Notes under the pieces: model-generated | Databases searched by the model: none | What the model was told of the DNA's origin: nothing | The model's input: the letters and a program-made list of their open reading frames with translations, nothing else | Shown here: in pieces, positions 24,642-36,342 of the stretch | Layout of the letters: each line of letters opens with the position of its first letter | Numbering within the stretch: the first letter of the stretch is position 1 | From: Cinnamomum chago | Lineage: Eukaryota; Streptophyta; Magnoliopsida; Laurales; Lauraceae | Direction: 5' to 3' | Assembly: GCA_038049695.1 (NCBI GenBank) | Contig: CP142455.1 | Location: 30,169,501 to 30,233,500 of the forward strand | Length of the DNA: 64,000 bases | Position numbers and translations under genes: made by a program

Positions 24642-25366
24642 GGGACATTTACTTCAAAAATCCCATTAAATAGGGTAATTACAACTGAGGACCCTAAATT
24701 TTTTTAATGACGGCCAAGGATCTCCAGCCCAAAATCCCGTTTTTTCCCTTAGTTAGTTGATCTCAACATAACCCTAAAAAAATGTTCTTTACCCCCAAAT
24801 CAACAGCAACGGTAGAATAAAAGAAAGAGAGGAAGGAAAAGAAAGAGATCAACGCCCGACCCCTTTTTTCTCAATCACAATGAGAGAGATAGTGCTCGAT
24901 GTCAACAAAACCCTAAACAATGAAAAACTCAATTATTGTTGACGCTAATTGGGCATTTTTATTGACGTCAACACAATTTTATGTTGATGTTGATGACATC
25001 AACAAATTCACAGGGTCACTCATGCTATTAACTGGGCATTTTTGTTGACTTCAACACAATTTTATGTTGATGTCAACAAATATTCTATCGATGTCAACAA
25101 ATTCACAATGACACTAATTGTAACAACTGGGCATTTTTCTTGAAGTCAACACAATTTTATGTTGATGTTGATGAATGTTTTGTTCATGTCAACAAATAAT
25201 ACTCATGACATAATAGGGAACTTGTTATGTTGACATCAACAAAAAAAAGGGCAAAACGGGAAAAAAATAGATGATTTGGGCTGGAGGTCCTTATCCGTCA
25301 TTATAAAAGTTTAGGGTCGTCAACTGTGGTTACCCTATTTAAGGAGATTTTTGAGGTAAATGTCCC
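24642..25366 (+). mobile_element. Non-autonomous Mutator-like element (MULE), 725 bp
   Basis: The termini are long inverted repeats of about 110 bp. The left begins GGGACATTTACTTCAAAAAT and the right ends in the inverse of GGGACATTTACCTCAAAAAT. Similarity continues through the AGGGTAA, AATGACGG and CCTCCAGCCC segments. A perfect 9-bp target duplication, TAGAATCAA, flanks the element at 24633-24641 and 25367-25375, the length typical of Mutator superfamily insertion. The interior has no transposase and carries three similar units around GGGCATTTTT-TTGA-GTCAACA, at about 24950, 25033 and 25128. Confidence 0.9.
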
Positions 25367-25375
25367 TAGAATCAA

Positions 25376-26372
25376 TTACGTTTGAATTAGATCATACAAG
25401 TGAAAAACAAGCCAAGGGTGTAGGCAGTGTAGGCCATGTAGTTCATATGTGATGGCCATAAAAAGCCACAATGGCTCATTGACTTGTTCCTCCATTTTTT
25501 TTCCTACATGGGTGCATGCATTATCGTTCGCAACAAGTGGAGAGCCATTTCCTGCTAAACTCATAAATCTAATCGTTGAGGAACTCATATAAAACCTCTT
25601 TCCTCCAGATTATATACACAGTAGTATACAAACAAAGACTTTCAATGGTCCTAAGGCTAATAGTGCATGAGATATTCAGTGATCACAAGCCTCCAAGAAA
25701 TACCTCTCTGCATTGTTGCGCTGCAATCTTCAAACATAGTTGTTCTGGTTAAACTTGACTCCTATAGTAGTTGAATGGCGTTGCTCTAGTCTGTCATCTT
25801 GGATGTTGATCTTATTCCTTTTCATTTTGACCTGTGATAATGAAGATGGCACATTGATTGTAATGTAGGTTATTTGGGATGAACCTTCATCAAGTAGCTG
25901 AAACTTGCAATCGACAAGAAAACTAGGTAAAACCTTAAATAAGTCAGAGATGAAGATTAGGTTTTAGAGAATAGGATTTACAGACAAACAATGAGGACTA
26001 GTCATCCCACCAAATGACCAGCACTAACCCTTCATATATATCATACGTTCAATAAATTTTTTTCTCATCAATTTGTTCATTGTTACAAATTAGTTAGTAG
26101 TTAGTAGAATATTTTGAAACAAGTCCCTAATTGTTTATTAACACGGTCTACTCCAGAATTGGTTTTTCAGGTGGAATATGATTTGGAGTGTGTTTAGCAC
26201 CTACTGCTATACATAGGAAGTAGAAGATCTAAAGCAACGAGTGCAAAACCATCTCTTCATTCAGAAAGGATAGATTTATCCAATGTGTCTGAAAGCACAT
26301 AAACAAGTTCATTGTTAAGGCCTTATCACTAAATTTGAAACGGTAGCATACCGGAGTTTACCCATTAGTTGA
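25376..26372 (+). other. No recognisable gene
   Basis: AT-rich DNA between the MULE and the solo LTR. No coding region, repeat or terminal structure is supported. Confidence 0.4.
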
Positions 26373-26377
26373 TAAAT

Positions 26378-28831
26378 TGTCACGACCCGAGCCCGAGATT
26401 ACAAGTAATCCGAGCTAATCCCGAGTCGCAACGCATACTTACTCTCGTGAACTTCAATCACATAAAAATCACAAAGGATATCAAATACACGTTATGCGGA
26501 ATATTCACAAATATACATTTCTTATGTAAAAAACTAATCACTTGCATATTTAAATACAATGCAAGGATTTAAAGTGTGAAACGTTTAAAACATTTCCAAA
26601 ACCATTATCAAAAGTTCTCTTTCCAATTCTCATTCAATATCATAAGCATATGATATTGTTTCACTTCCACTCAACTAGTCCTCCTGTAGGAACCGGATCG
26701 GGCGTCTCCGCTGGCGTTGTGGTCTCAGAAGGACCGGCATGGGCAGTTGTGCATGTAATGTCATCAATAACACTATGAATATGACAATTCAACAATGTAC
26801 AAACAATTACATGATTAAATATGCTAATTACACATTTAATTCATTCAACTCACTGTTAGACTACTTCAAATCCAATTCATAATCAAAAAGAGTTGTTTTA
26901 TTTCACAAACTACATACAATAGCATTTCACATTTCAATTCATATCTTCCTTAAAAGGAAGGATTCCATATTCAATTCCATCTTCCTAAAAAGGAAAGATT
27001 CCATAGTCAATTCCATCTTCCTGAAAAGGAAAGATTCCATCTTCCATACGGAATGATTCATATATTGTGGGACTTATCAGAGCCCGGGCCAAGGACCACT
27101 GATATCACCACGGAGCTCCGGAACGCCCCCAAATAATCTGCTACAACAGTATCAGCTCAAAAGAGCTTATAGAAATCACCATGTAGTGCCAGACTCAATG
27201 AATAATTCAATTGTCATTTCATTTCAATACCGTTAAATCGCAATTAACGGATACAATTTACTTAAACAACTATACTCCATTTCAAATACCATTCCATGTA
27301 CAAATTTAGTTAAATAATACCAACCATTCAGGTGTAATCCTCAGTTGTTTAATGTACATGTTATTCTAGATGGACATCACAATATATGGATTTTGTACAT
27401 TAAAGTCCCCTTAATTAACACCTATGGAGGTATAAACAACATTGACAGCCTTAAAATAATCAATAAGCTCTTATATCATAATTTCAGGATTAAATACAGA
27501 AGTTTATCCAGTTTCAATTAGCAGTTTGGTCGCCTGTCGGTCGATCGAATAACTCAACTCGGTTAACTGAACTTACTCGGTTAACCTACAGAAGTTAATC
27601 TTCCATTTACATTCAATTTCAGACTATCGGTCACCTCTCAGTTAACCCTCGGTTAACCGAACTCTGTTGGTTAACTCTCGGTCACTTGTCAGTTCGCATT
27701 CCAGAGACCTGAAACTTTACTTAATTTCAAGAAGACTCAGTTGACATTTCGGTCGACCGAACCTTACCTATCGGTCGACCGAACTATGTTCGGTCACCTC
27801 TCGGTTCGCAAACCAGAGAGCGACTTTCTCCTGTTTACACTGTCGGTCGACAGTTCGGTCGCCTGTCGGTCGACCGACCTGTACCCAGAATCTCTTCAGA
27901 ATTCTGAAACGAATTTTGTGTTGGAAATCAATCTCCATAACCTGAAATAAACACTTGGAACCTCTTGTTCTGTTCCTTAAACATCATTTAAACACAATAT
28001 AACACTTATATTCCATCATTTAATCACTACAAACATGATTCAATTGATTCATATATCACTCTAATCTATACAATTCCAATAGATTCACATATAATGACAA
28101 AAGTATATAACAAATATCAATTTAATCATAAGTAGGTCTTTACTTGCCTTAATCTCGAATTCAAGACAAAACCCCTTTGCTATCTTGAGTTTTGAGACCA
28201 AAACCTCTTCAATCCAAATCTGAACTCCAAAGAAACTCAAGAAAGATGATGGAGAAGATGATGAAGACTACGTACAAATCCTCTTCAAAATCACTCCTCT
28301 TCCTAATCTTCTTCTTAGTTGATCAATTGATGAAGATGGAAGAACATAAGTTATTCTCTCTCTTTCTCTCTCTCTCTCTCTTGCTGGAATGAACGACCGA
28401 ATGACATGGGGCAAGGTTCATGACACTTAGCACATGCACTTTTGTACATAAACCCTATAGTTTCAATATATTTATAATTTGAGTCAAATCAAGACCCACT
28501 TGAATCATTTCAAGTCAAATGAAAATATGTATATTATGAAAATTGTTGTACTCATTGAGATACACACGATAATATCAATTTCCACCGTATGCGACGAAAT
28601 ACACATAAACCCATATTTATGGAAAAGTTCTTAATTTCATCAATTTGAGTCTACAATCAACTCAATTGAGCCAATCTCTTCCAAACTTGTTCATTATGAT
28701 TAATTCATCTATTTAAGACTAATTCGATCCATATTAGTCATTATTCACCATTAAATTGATTAATTATGCTTATATGCATTAATCTCGATTAATTAGAGTC
28801 AATCTTGATTAACTCGGGTTGGAGTGTAACA
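26378..28831 (-). mobile_element. Solo LTR, Ty3/gypsy Tekay-like, 2454 bp
   Basis: The boundaries are TGTCACGACC on the left and GTGTAACA on the right, flanked by a perfect 5-bp duplication TAAAT (26373-26377, 28832-28836). On the minus strand it begins TGTTACACTCC and ends GGTCGTGACA, similar in form to the end of the LTR at 20749. No internal domain or second LTR is present, so it is a solo LTR left by recombination between the two LTRs of a former element. It contains clusters of the palindrome CGGTCGACCG (27750-27880) and a short CT repeat (28357-28382). Confidence 0.85.
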
Positions 28832-28836
28832 TAAAT

Positions 28837-29484
28837 GGAGGTCCCTGCATATCAACGCTTATGGTGAAGAGGTTCCAAATTCTTCTGCAAAGCCCAACAA
28901 GATATATTATCGTGGCGATAGAATTAATGCCAAGCACTCTGATGAACTTGGTTACTTGTGTTATAGAATTAACTATTTAGCATTACTGAATACACAGCAA
29001 CAAGCCATGTTGCCACTACAGACTCCATTTGCTATTCAAAACACACAAAAAGTCATAAAAGTTATTCAACCCATTAAAACTCATGTCCATACTAGGATCC
29101 AAATCCTCCTACAACAACACCTACCTTCACAAAATTGAATTTTTTTTAAAACTTCGCTAAACATTCATGTGAATGCATCTTAAAATCTAGACTATCCATC
29201 TGTCTAGTATTCACGTAGAGATGACAAATCATAAGCAAGTTACTTGAACTACAAACAGATAATGCTCCCCTCTCTTACTCCTACAGATAGTGCTATATCC
29301 CTATTCCCTACCTCCTTCTTTTCACTTTTTTTCCTCCTTTTTGGTAGGTATGGAATTCTGATACTCTGTTTTGTACTTTAGATGTTGTTGTTCAAGGTTT
29401 TGTTTCTCATACGCGGTAGGGTTTCTTTGAACGTTGTTTTCTAATGTAGTGTTGAGTCCATCATTCCATCTCCTACATTTGGGG

Positions 29485-29525
<41 letters not shown>

Positions 29526-29654
29526 CAGTTTTCTTTTGTTTTGGTGAACATACATATATCATTTAACCAATCCTCTAGTTCGTGGGGTTTTGATTTGTTT
29601 CCCTTAGGGTTTCACATGACACGTGCAATTGTCTAACATTGCTAAAGAGGTAAT
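28837..29654 (+). other. Intergenic piece with an unidentified open stretch
   Basis: From 28837 an open frame runs about 100 codons to 29138, with a protein-like beginning (INAYGEEVPNSSAKPNKIYY, RGDRINAKHSDELGYLCY) that becomes low-complexity and Gln-rich. I do not recognise it. It could be a fragment of a gene interrupted by the solo LTR, or chance. Farther on there is a CT microsatellite at 29487-29523. Confidence 0.3.
29487..29523 (+). repeat. CT dinucleotide microsatellite
   Basis: An uninterrupted run of CT repeats of about 36 bases. Confidence 0.95.
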
Positions 29655-29659
29655 GTTCT

Positions 29660-30461
29660 TGTGTGGGGCACCCCTTAATGCACCAGCTAAGCAAAGAATG
29701 ACGATAATCCCTACTAAAGTTCCGTTTCGGCTGCAGGGTCTCGGCATGGGAAGTCGAGGTGCTTGCCGAGACTATACCATCTCGGCAAAAACCCGTACCA
29801 GAAAAAGGTGTTCATCCCGGCCCCGGCTGAGGTGAGGAGTTCCGCCCAAGGCAGGCATAGACAGCCGCTCCCGACATCCTAACACAAGGCAGGGTTTGGG
29901 CACGCGCTGATGGGACATACACGCCATCCGAGCCGTCCACTTCCACCCAATCTCTGGCAAAGCCACATCTGGTGGCTACAGCCATATTGGGGCAGGGTCC
30001 AAGAAAGGATCCGATGGGACCCCAGCCGCCAACAAGTCAAGGCGAGACCAGGCCCAACGTGACTAGCATTTAATGCAGCATGGGCTGATTGAACCTTCAT
30101 TTAATGCAATGTGGGCTATGATGGGGCTCCATCGATGGCTCTATGGGCTAATATATCCCTAGCAGTCAAATCAAGAGGCCCACCAACAAGTATTCTGAGG
30201 CTTCTCTCATATAAGAGGATCTTCCACTCAGAGACGAGGTACGCACACTCACATGCATGCATCCATTCACTACACTCTCTTCTCCGACTAGCTCCCGGCA
30301 CTAACTTAAGCATCGGAGAGCCCGGCGGTGCCCACAACCAGGGTCCTCTGACCGTTTCCTCTTCCCTTTCAGGTCCGAAGACTGATCAGCTCTCTCCGGT
30401 GGTTTGGATAAGTCCTTTGAGGCACCTCCCTGATTTTGTGACTTATTTTCCTGCACTTACA
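29660..30461 (+). repeat. Tat-A 5' LTR
   Basis: An 802-bp copy of the 3' LTR, differing by scattered substitutions and a few small indels. A TATA-like CATATAAGAGG lies at 30209-30219. Ends are TG and CA. Confidence 0.92.
30210..30215 (+). promoter_or_regulatory. TATA motif in Tat-A 5' LTR
   Basis: TATAAG within CATATAAGAGG, about 250 bp before the LTR end, is positioned to start the genomic RNA. The same motif is at 40404-40409 in the 3' LTR. Confidence 0.55.
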
Positions 30462-30478
30462 ATTGGCGCCGTCTGTGG
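30462..30478 (+). other. Tat-A primer binding site
   Basis: ATTGGCGCCGTCTGTGG follows the 5' LTR end. The TGGCGCC start is the usual primer-tRNA complement in Tat and Athila elements. Confidence 0.75.
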
Positions 30479-30516
30479 AAAACGGAAAACAGGTTTTCAG
30501 AGTCTTCCTTAACACC

Positions 30517-32210
30517 ATGACGAGGAGAGCTACGAAGGGCGGAGAAACATCCAAGACACAACGTGTGGGACCGTCCTCTTACCTCATTCCTGCCAAGAAG
30601 AGATCTGGGAAGAAAGTTGTTGCGGTTACAAAAGGCTACGACGAGCGTGACTTCGTCCAAATCACATTCAAGAGCATAACCCCCGCTCGGAGTCGCATGA
30701 GAGGGGAGCAATGACGTCTCTTCGGCGAAGGGACTCTCAACAGCATGTTGGAGATGGTCTCTCGCTGGGTCGAGTTCAACGAAGCAAGTCTCCGATGGTG
30801 GACGGACCAGTCTTCTCTGATCATCCGGAGGACGATGGTGACGAAGATTACAATCCTGACGATGACTTTGATTCCACCCTTGAGGAGATTCGAGCTCAGA
30901 ACGCCACCATCAAAGAGAAAGACGCTTTGATCCGCCAGCTCCAGCAGCAGTTAGAAAGAGCAACATGTTCAGCTAGGCAGCAGTAGTCGCAGCGACATGA
31001 CGAGGGGAGAGTGTCTCGTAGCAGATGCACTGCTCCCCCCAAGAAAGACTTGAGGATTCATTTGGACGAGAAGAGGCGAGACCGAAGGCTCGAGCACCAG
31101 CCGCCACCACTCTAGGAGGCTGTCAGACATATCCCAGAGGACAGGTATGACAGTCAGGAGTGGTTGGACGAGCGCTTCAGGCGGACGGTTCAGTGCAACC
31201 TGGAGGTGGCTGGTCTCGCACGAGACCAACTGGATGTCTGCGATTCTATTGATCTCCGCGCGTCCCCTTCTCCCGCGACATCAGGAGTTATCCCCATCCA
31301 AGGAAGTTCACCGTCCCGAGGTTCGTCACTTACGACAGGACCTCGGATCCGGCTGCCCACCTGCGACACTTCTCCCAAAGAATGTCTGTCTAGGGGGACG
31401 AAGGACACCTGATCTGTCGAGTCTTCTCCTCCAGCTTGGGTGACCTCCCCTTGAAGTGGTTCTGCACGCTTCCAGAGGGGTCCATCTCGAGTTGGCAGCA
31501 GCTTCAGCAATCCTTCATGAAGAAATTCCAGGCTTACAGGATCATGCCGAAAACAGATGCAGACATCATGGCCCTGAAGATGAAACGCGAAGAGAACATC
31601 ACCCGCTTCGCCAAGCGATTCTGGACGGTCTATAGTCAGATCGAAAACTCAAAGGACGAAGTTGCAATCTTTGCATTTCAGAATGCCCTTCTCCCGGACA
31701 ACGATCTTCGTAAGGATCTGGCTCGGAACATGGTGTCCTCCATAACAGCGTTGATGTCCATAGTCAATCGCTAAATTGCCCAAGAGGACGACCAGATCCG
31801 AGCTCGGGAAAGCTTCGGGACGGTGCAGAAAGACCGGAATAGCAAGCCCTCGAAGAAGGACAAGGGATAGTCCCGAAGGGAGGAGTCAGATAGACGCTGG
31901 ACTCCAACCAGTTCGGCGAAGGCCCCGATATTCACCTCGGGGGGAGGCAAAAGGCCTAGGCTGTCCGCAGTCCCGCACCAAGCTGTCAACACTATCTTCA
32001 AGGAACCCATTCACAAGATCATGAATAAGATCAAGTCTAAGCCGTTCTTCAGCTGGCCTCAGCCCATGAGAGGAGACCCGTCCTCCCGGGATCAGAGCAG
32101 GTTTTGCGCCTATCACAAGCAGAGCGGCACAAGACCGAAGAGTGCATGATCCTCAAGTCACACTTGGAGAAGCTTGCCCAGGACGGGGCACCTGCGGGAA
32201 TACGTCAAGA
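30517..32210 (+). pseudogene. Tat-A gag (disrupted)
   Basis: The likely start is ATG at 30517 (MTRRATKGGETSKTQRVG), about 55 bp after the LTR. The conserved capsid core lies at 31436-31774: LPLKWFCTLPEGSISSWQQL, KKFQAYRIMPKTDADIMALK and MKREENITRFAKRFWTVYSQ. A zinc-knuckle-like segment CAYHKQSG-TEECMILKS is recognisable across a frame break at about 32105-32160. Gag builds the virus-like particle in the cytoplasm. At least three frame changes and several stops separate the pieces, so no full-length Gag is encoded. Confidence 0.8.
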
Positions 32211-32761
32211 CTAGCGCTGATGATGACAACCGGGCCCGGCGCCGAGATGAAAGAAGCCAGGACAGTGATGGGTCTGAGAAGATCATTAACGTCATCCATC
32301 TAGCTTCCCCTCCCAAAGGGAGTAACCGGGCCCGTGCCGAGTCCAGACGAGCCTCCCACAGTGAGCAGGTCATGGCTGCCGAGCTCGGCTCAACTCCTAA
32401 GAGGGCCCAAAGGGAGCGGCCCAAAATCTGGTTCTCGGACATGGACCTGGAGGGGATCCAGCTACCCCATAACGACCCGCTCATCGTCACTCTGAAGTTA
32501 AGCGACTGCACTGTGCATAGGATCCTCATCGACTTCGGCAGTTCATCTGAGGTCCTTTACTTCGATTGCTTTAGGAGAATGGGCCTGACGGAGAAGGATC
32601 TGCAGGAAGCTCGGACACCCCTCATAGGCTTCAGCGCCAAGCCTTTATACCCCAAAGGAAAGGTGACCCTCAAAGTCAAGGTCGGCGGAGCATCCGTTGT
32701 TACTGACTTCCTGGTTGTTGACGCGCCCTCGCCTTACAACGCCATAATGGGCAGGACCTAG
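32174..32761 (+). pseudogene. Tat-A aspartic protease region
   Basis: 195 open codons include IWFSDMDLEGIQLPHNDPLI, then RILIDFGSSSEVLYFDCFRR, then FLVVDAPSPYNAIMGRT and a TAG. The active-site triplet reads Asp-Phe-Gly where retroviral-type proteases have Asp-Thr/Ser-Gly. This would be expected to impair catalysis. The protease separates Gag and Pol products. Frame continues toward RT beyond the stop. Confidence 0.8.
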
Positions 32762-32887
32762 CTCCACAGCATGGAGGCAGTTCTTTCTACTTACCACCAG
32801 AAGCTGAAATTTCCATTGGAGGGGAAGAACGGTAAAGTGGAGATAGTTACAGTCAGAGGAGATTAGCGGGCGGCCAAGCAGTGTCTA

Positions 32888-34483
32888 ATGGCGGTAGTGT
32901 CCTCAGAACGGGAGCCCACGCAAGTCAACATGGCCGAGATGGAACAAAAAATGGATGAGGTCGACCAAGCCCCAAAGGCGAAAAGCGTGGAGGACCTGAC
33001 CGAAGTTAGGATCGACCCCAGTGATCCGGAGCGGTTCTTCCTACTTGGAAGCCAGCTTGCAGAGCCAGAGAAGTCGGAATTGGTCCAGTTCTTGGTGCGG
33101 AGCAAAGAGGTCTTCGCCTGGACGCCCAAAGAAATGCCCGGCATTGACCCCAAAGTGATGTGCCATAAGCTGAGGGTGGATCCCAGTCACAAGCCAGTGA
33201 CGCAGAAGGCTCGCCGAACTGGGGTGCCACAGACAGAGGCCGTGATCGAAGAGGTAGACAAGCTGCTGGAAGCCAGGGTGATCAGAGAGGTCCAATATGC
33301 TTCTTGGTTAGCCAATACGGTGGTCGTCAAGAAAAAGACAGGAAAGTGGCGGGTGGGTGTCGACTTCACTGACCTCAACAAGGCTTGCCCTAAGGACAGC
33401 TTCCCTCTCCCTAAGATCGACCAAATGGTTGACGCCACTGCTGGCCACGACAGAATGAGCTTCCTCGACGCATACCAAGGTTATCACCAGATACCCATGT
33501 ATGGGCCGGACGAAGAGAAGACAACCTTCATAACACCCAGGGGCACTTATTGTTATAAAGTAATGCCCTTCGGGCTGAAAAACGCAGGGGCCACCTACCA
33601 GCGTCTCGTCACTAGAATGTTCCAGGCTCAGCTCGGCAAGACTGTTCAGGTTTACATTGACTATATAGTTGTCAAGTCCAAACAGGCGTAGAATCATTTA
33701 GAAGATTTGGCTCAGGTCTTCGGTGTTCTGAAGAAGTTTCGGCTCAGGCTCAACGCTTCTAAGTGCGCGTTTGGTGTTGGTTCCGGCAAGTTCCTGGGGA
33801 GTTTCGTCCCACGCAGAGGGATCGAGGCGAACCCTGATCAGATCTCGGCTATCCTCAGAGTATAGAGTCCCACTTCGGCGAATGAGGTTCAAAAGCTCAC
33901 TGGTATGGCTGCCACACTGAATCGCTTCATCAGCAAATCTTCAGATAAGTGCCGGCCTTTCTTTCACCTTCTTAAAAAGAATTTAAAATTTCAATGGACT
34001 CCGGAATGTGACCAGGCCTTGCAGGAACTCAAGGCCTTTCTCTCCTCACCCCCTCTGCTCTCAACCCCTTTACACGGAGAAATTTTGTACTTATACTTAG
34101 CGGTCTCGGATCATGCGGTGAGCTCGGTCCTCCTGAGGGAAGAGGACAAGCTTCAAAAGCCAATATACTATATGAGCAAGACCCTCATCGATGTCGAGAC
34201 CAGATATTTACCCTTAGAAAAGCTTGCGCTGGCACTCATCAGCGCCTCATGAAAGCTCTCACACTACTTCCAAACTCACACAATAGTGGTTGTTATGGAA
34301 CATCCACTTAAATTTGTTTTAAAAAAAACGGACTTTTCAGGGAGAATCTCCAAATGGGTCGTCGAACTCGGGCAGTACGACATCCTGTTTCGGCCCAGGA
34401 CCGCGGTCAAGGCCCAAGTGTTGGCAGACTTTCTTGTGGAATTCTCTACGAGTTTGGCACCAACCCAACTCGGCACCGACTAG
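32888..34483 (+). pseudogene. Tat-A reverse transcriptase and RNase H
   Basis: The first open part, 32888-33691, has RRTGVPQTEAVIEEVDKLLE, KWRVGVDFTDLNKACPKDSF, FLDAYQGYHQIPMYGPDEEK and VMPFGLKNAGATYQRL. The catalytic box reads YIDY (33653-33664), so the second Asp of Y-x-D-D is lost. A TAG follows. The same frame resumes through [32 protein letters not shown] and the RNase H part (HGEILYLYLAVSDHAVSSVL, KWVVELGQYDILFRPR) with further stops at about 33863 and 34252. The domain layout is clear, but the enzyme cannot be active. Confidence 0.88.
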
Positions 34484-35022
34484 GGGGCACGGGGCAGGAA
34501 GCACCGACAAGTTCGGATGAACAAGGCCAGACCCCTTGGAGAGTCTTCGTCGACGGATACTCCACTGCAAGGAGAGCCGGTGGAGGGGTTGTCCTCCAAT
34601 CTCCAGAAGGGTTCGTCATCGAGCAAGCTTTGACCCTAGACTTTAAGGCGTCAAACAACGAAGCTGAGTACGAAGCTCTGTTAGCAGGACTAAACAACGC
34701 CAAAATCCTAGGAGCTCAACAGCTAGTGGTCTTCAGTGATTCATAGCTGGTGATGAACCAGCTAACTGGAGACTACCAAGCTCGCTACGACAGGATGGCC
34801 GCTTATCTAGCCCTCGCAAAGAAGACGCTCTCCCAGTTCCAGACAGCCGAAATCAGACAGATCAGCAGAGAATCGAATTCTCACGCCGACGCCCTTGCTA
34901 ACTTGGCCTCTGCTGTCGAAGTAGGAAAGAAGAGAAACGTTGAAGTAGGATCGTTGGCCGCACCCAGCATAGAGCTGCATCCATCTCGGGAAGTCCTGTG
35001 CCTTGATCTTGGCCCGAGCTAG
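34484..35022 (+). pseudogene. Tat-A second RNase H (aRNH)
   Basis: In the frame shifted from RT, PWRVFVDGYSTARRAGGGVV, ASNNEAEYEALLAGLNNAKI and VVFSDS form an RNase H fold with Asp, Glu and Asp in place. A TAG at 34744-34746 interrupts SDS-LVMNQ. The Tat-B element has Gln at this position. The domain continues through AEIRQISRESNSHADALANL. A second RNase H between RNase H and integrase is diagnostic of the Tat lineage. Confidence 0.82.
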
Positions 35023-36258
35023 ATGGACCCCATCATAGCCAATCTCAAAGACGATAAGCTCCCCGAGGACAGAAGCGAGGCTCATCGAATCAGGCTCAAA
35101 GCAGCACGGTTCTGGTTGTCTCCAGAAGGCAAACTCTACAGGAAGTCGTTTACAGGGCCGTACCTCCAGTGTGTTCATCCGAGCAGAGTAGAAGATTTTC
35201 TCTTTGAAATACACGAAGGGATCTACGGAAGCCACATTGGAGGGAGGTCCCTAGCATACCGAGCCATTAGTCAAGGCTATTGGTGGTCGTATATGCAGAA
35301 AGACGCGCATGTGTACGCCAGAAAGTGTGAAAAGTGTCAGAAGTTCTCCCACTCCCTCCATCAACCAGCGTTGGATCTCAGACCCCTCTCCAGCCCATGG
35401 CCGTTTGCCCAATGGGGGCTCGATATCGTGGGACCACTTCACCGAACTCCAAGGAACAGGAGGTGGCTAATCGTAGCCACCGACTACTTCACCAAATGGA
35501 TCGAGGCGGAGCCACTGTCTTCCATCACGGAGCAGGATTCCAAGAACTTCGTGTGGAAAAATATTGTCACGAGGTTCGGCATTCATAGAGTTTTGATCTC
35601 GGACAATGGAACCCAGTTTGACTCCAACCTCTTCAGAAACTTCTGCCAGGAGCTCGGCATTCGCAACCATTACTCCACCCCGGCATACCCACAGAGCAAT
35701 GGTCAGGCAGAAATTTCCAACAAAGTGGTCCTCGACGGGCTGAAAAAGCGACTCGATAGAGCGAAGGGAAGATGGGTAGAAGAGCTTCCGAGCGTCCTGT
35801 GGGCCTACAGAACTACTCCAAGGCGCTCCACTTTGGTGACTCCTTTCTCCCTAGCTTATGGAATGGAGGCAGTCATCCCCTTAGAGATTAGCCTCCCTAC
35901 TCTGCGGTCCGAACTCTTCGATCTGGGCCGAAATGAGTCACACTTAGTCTTGGAGCTGGACTTGGCCGATGAACGGAGGGAAGCAGCAGCAATTCGGTTG
36001 GCCGCCTATCAACAGCAGCTGGACAGGGGCTGTAATCAGAAGGTTAGAGAAAGGAAGTTCTCAGTAGGCGAGTTGGTCCTGAAAAAGACACTCCCAGGTG
36101 ACAAATATCCCAATCAGGGTAAGCTGGCGCCGAATTGGCACGGGCCTTTCAAGGTGATCACCATTGCCGGACGAACAACCTATCGACTCGAAGATATGGA
36201 GGGCAGACAGCTACCTCGGCCGTGGAATGCGTCTCACCTCAAGAAGTTCTATTTCTGA
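35023..36258 (+). CDS. Tat-A integrase (open frame, separated from the second RNase H by one stop)
   Basis: 411 open codons. The zinc-binding part has H-H-C-C: HEGIYGSHIGGRSLAYRAIS and ARKCEKCQKF. The core has WGLDIVGPLHRTPRNRRWLI, LISDNGTQFDSNLFRNFCQE and YPQSNGQAEISNKVV, giving the D, D, E triad. The C-terminal part ends LPRPWNASHLKKFYF. It catalyses insertion of the cDNA into the chromosome. The frame is the same as the upstream RNase H, joined through a TAG at 35020-35022, so it was probably once one polyprotein. This is the best-preserved part of Tat-A. Confidence 0.88.
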   Translation: MDPIIANLKDDKLPEDRSEAHRIRLKAARFWLSPEGKLYRKSFTGPYLQCVHPSRVEDFLFEIHEGIYGSHIGGRSLAYRAISQGYWWSYMQKDAHVYARKCEKCQKFSHSLHQPALDLRPLSSPWPFAQWGLDIVGPLHRTPRNRRWLIVATDYFTKWIEAEPLSSITEQDSKNFVWKNIVTRFGIHRVLISDNGTQFDSNLFRNFCQELGIRNHYSTPAYPQSNGQAEISNKVVLDGLKKRLDRAKGRWVEELPSVLWAYRTTPRRSTLVTPFSLAYGMEAVIPLEISLPTLRSELFDLGRNESHLVLELDLADERREAAAIRLAAYQQQLDRGCNQKVRERKFSVGELVLKKTLPGDKYPNQGKLAPNWHGPFKVITIAGRTTYRLEDMEGRQLPRPWNASHLKKFYF

Positions 36259-36342
36259 AACTTGTATTCTGTATTTAGAAGATTTTCAATGAAAGAGGAT
36301 TCTTATTCAAAGAACGAGGCGTCCTGTGTCAGCAGTCCGACT

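Noticed and set aside
24945-25210. CRISPR-like spacing of repeats in the Mutator-like element
   Set aside because: Only three uneven units, in a plant transposon with clear terminal repeats. Spacing differs (83 and 95 bp) and there are no cas genes.
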